Assembly (NCBI RefSeq): GCF_000315625.1
Contig: NW_005434641.1
Span: 77,113 to 99,411 of the forward strand
Reading direction: 5' to 3'
Length of the DNA: 22,299 nucleotides
From: Guillardia theta CCMP2712
Lineage: Eukaryota; Cryptophyceae; Pyrenomonadales; Geminigeraceae
A program made the translations under genes and the position numbers. The notes under the pieces were generated by a model. It was not told the DNA's origin. It searched no databases and saw nothing but the letters and a program-made list of their open reading frames with translations. Positions 22,243 to 22,299 of this stretch are shown here, piece by piece. Every line of letters starts with the position of its first letter. The first letter of the stretch is position 1.

Positions 22243-22299
22243 GTGCGTCCCTAGAGGAGGAGGAGGAGAGGGGTGGGGAGTGAGGAGGAGGCGGAGGAG

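Noticed and set aside
22252-22254. TAG as the certain end of the sulfate permease
   Set aside because: It would cut the STAS domain before its last strand; a donor-like GTGCGT at 22243 makes continuation beyond the window more likely.

Overview
This is a nuclear segment from a microbial eukaryote, most likely an alga with a secondary plastid. The sequence shows spliceosomal GT-AG introns, a TGA-encoded selenocysteine with a candidate eukaryotic SECIS element, and a signal peptide with an AMA|F junction like the bipartite plastid presequences of cryptophytes and stramenopiles. A cryptophyte such as Guillardia would fit, but nothing here proves the genus. Gene identities come from recognising conserved motifs by eye. 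Exon models were built by hand from phase-compatible splice sites.

Layout. (1) 1-2618, minus strand: a CWF19L1/CwfJ-type RNA-processing protein of about 17 short exons, with an RRM next to its lariat-debranching-like domain; it runs off the left edge. (2) 2619-3370: a low-complexity divergent intergenic region. (3) 3371-4973, plus: a six-exon DOT1-like SAM-dependent methyltransferase with a probable plastid presequence and one unresolved splice junction. (4) 5145-8588, minus: a 1089-residue type II membrane protein joining a GT13 (GnT I/POMGnT1-like) glycosyltransferase domain to a second, unrecognised domain; it converges with gene 3. (5) 8589-14398: 5.8 kb of gene-poor accessory DNA. It holds a small ORF, a GC-rich palindrome-rich island and a 1.6-kb imperfect palindrome whose arms carry the same 70-residue ORF and a 22-bp tandem repeat. 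The small ORF at 9413-9688 shares a conserved 36-residue C-terminus with the palindrome ORF. (6) 14399-17274, plus: a membrane-anchored high-Mr thioredoxin reductase ending Gly-Cys-Sec-Gly, with a candidate SECIS about 170 nt past the Sec codon. (7) 17275-20197: more gene-poor DNA with a perfect 40-bp inverted repeat and a G-rich tract. (8) 20198 to the right edge, plus: a SulP (SLC26-type) sulfate permease with a STAS domain, probably incomplete at its 3' end.

The genes do not form a pathway. The clearest biological points are the four-helix membrane domain with two CxxC pairs fused to a selenoenzyme, the GT13 fusion protein, and a microprotein family associated with a palindromic, probably mobile, element. 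Many introns are only 44-50 nt, and most longer ones hold simple repeats, so naive ORF reading is misleading across much of the window.
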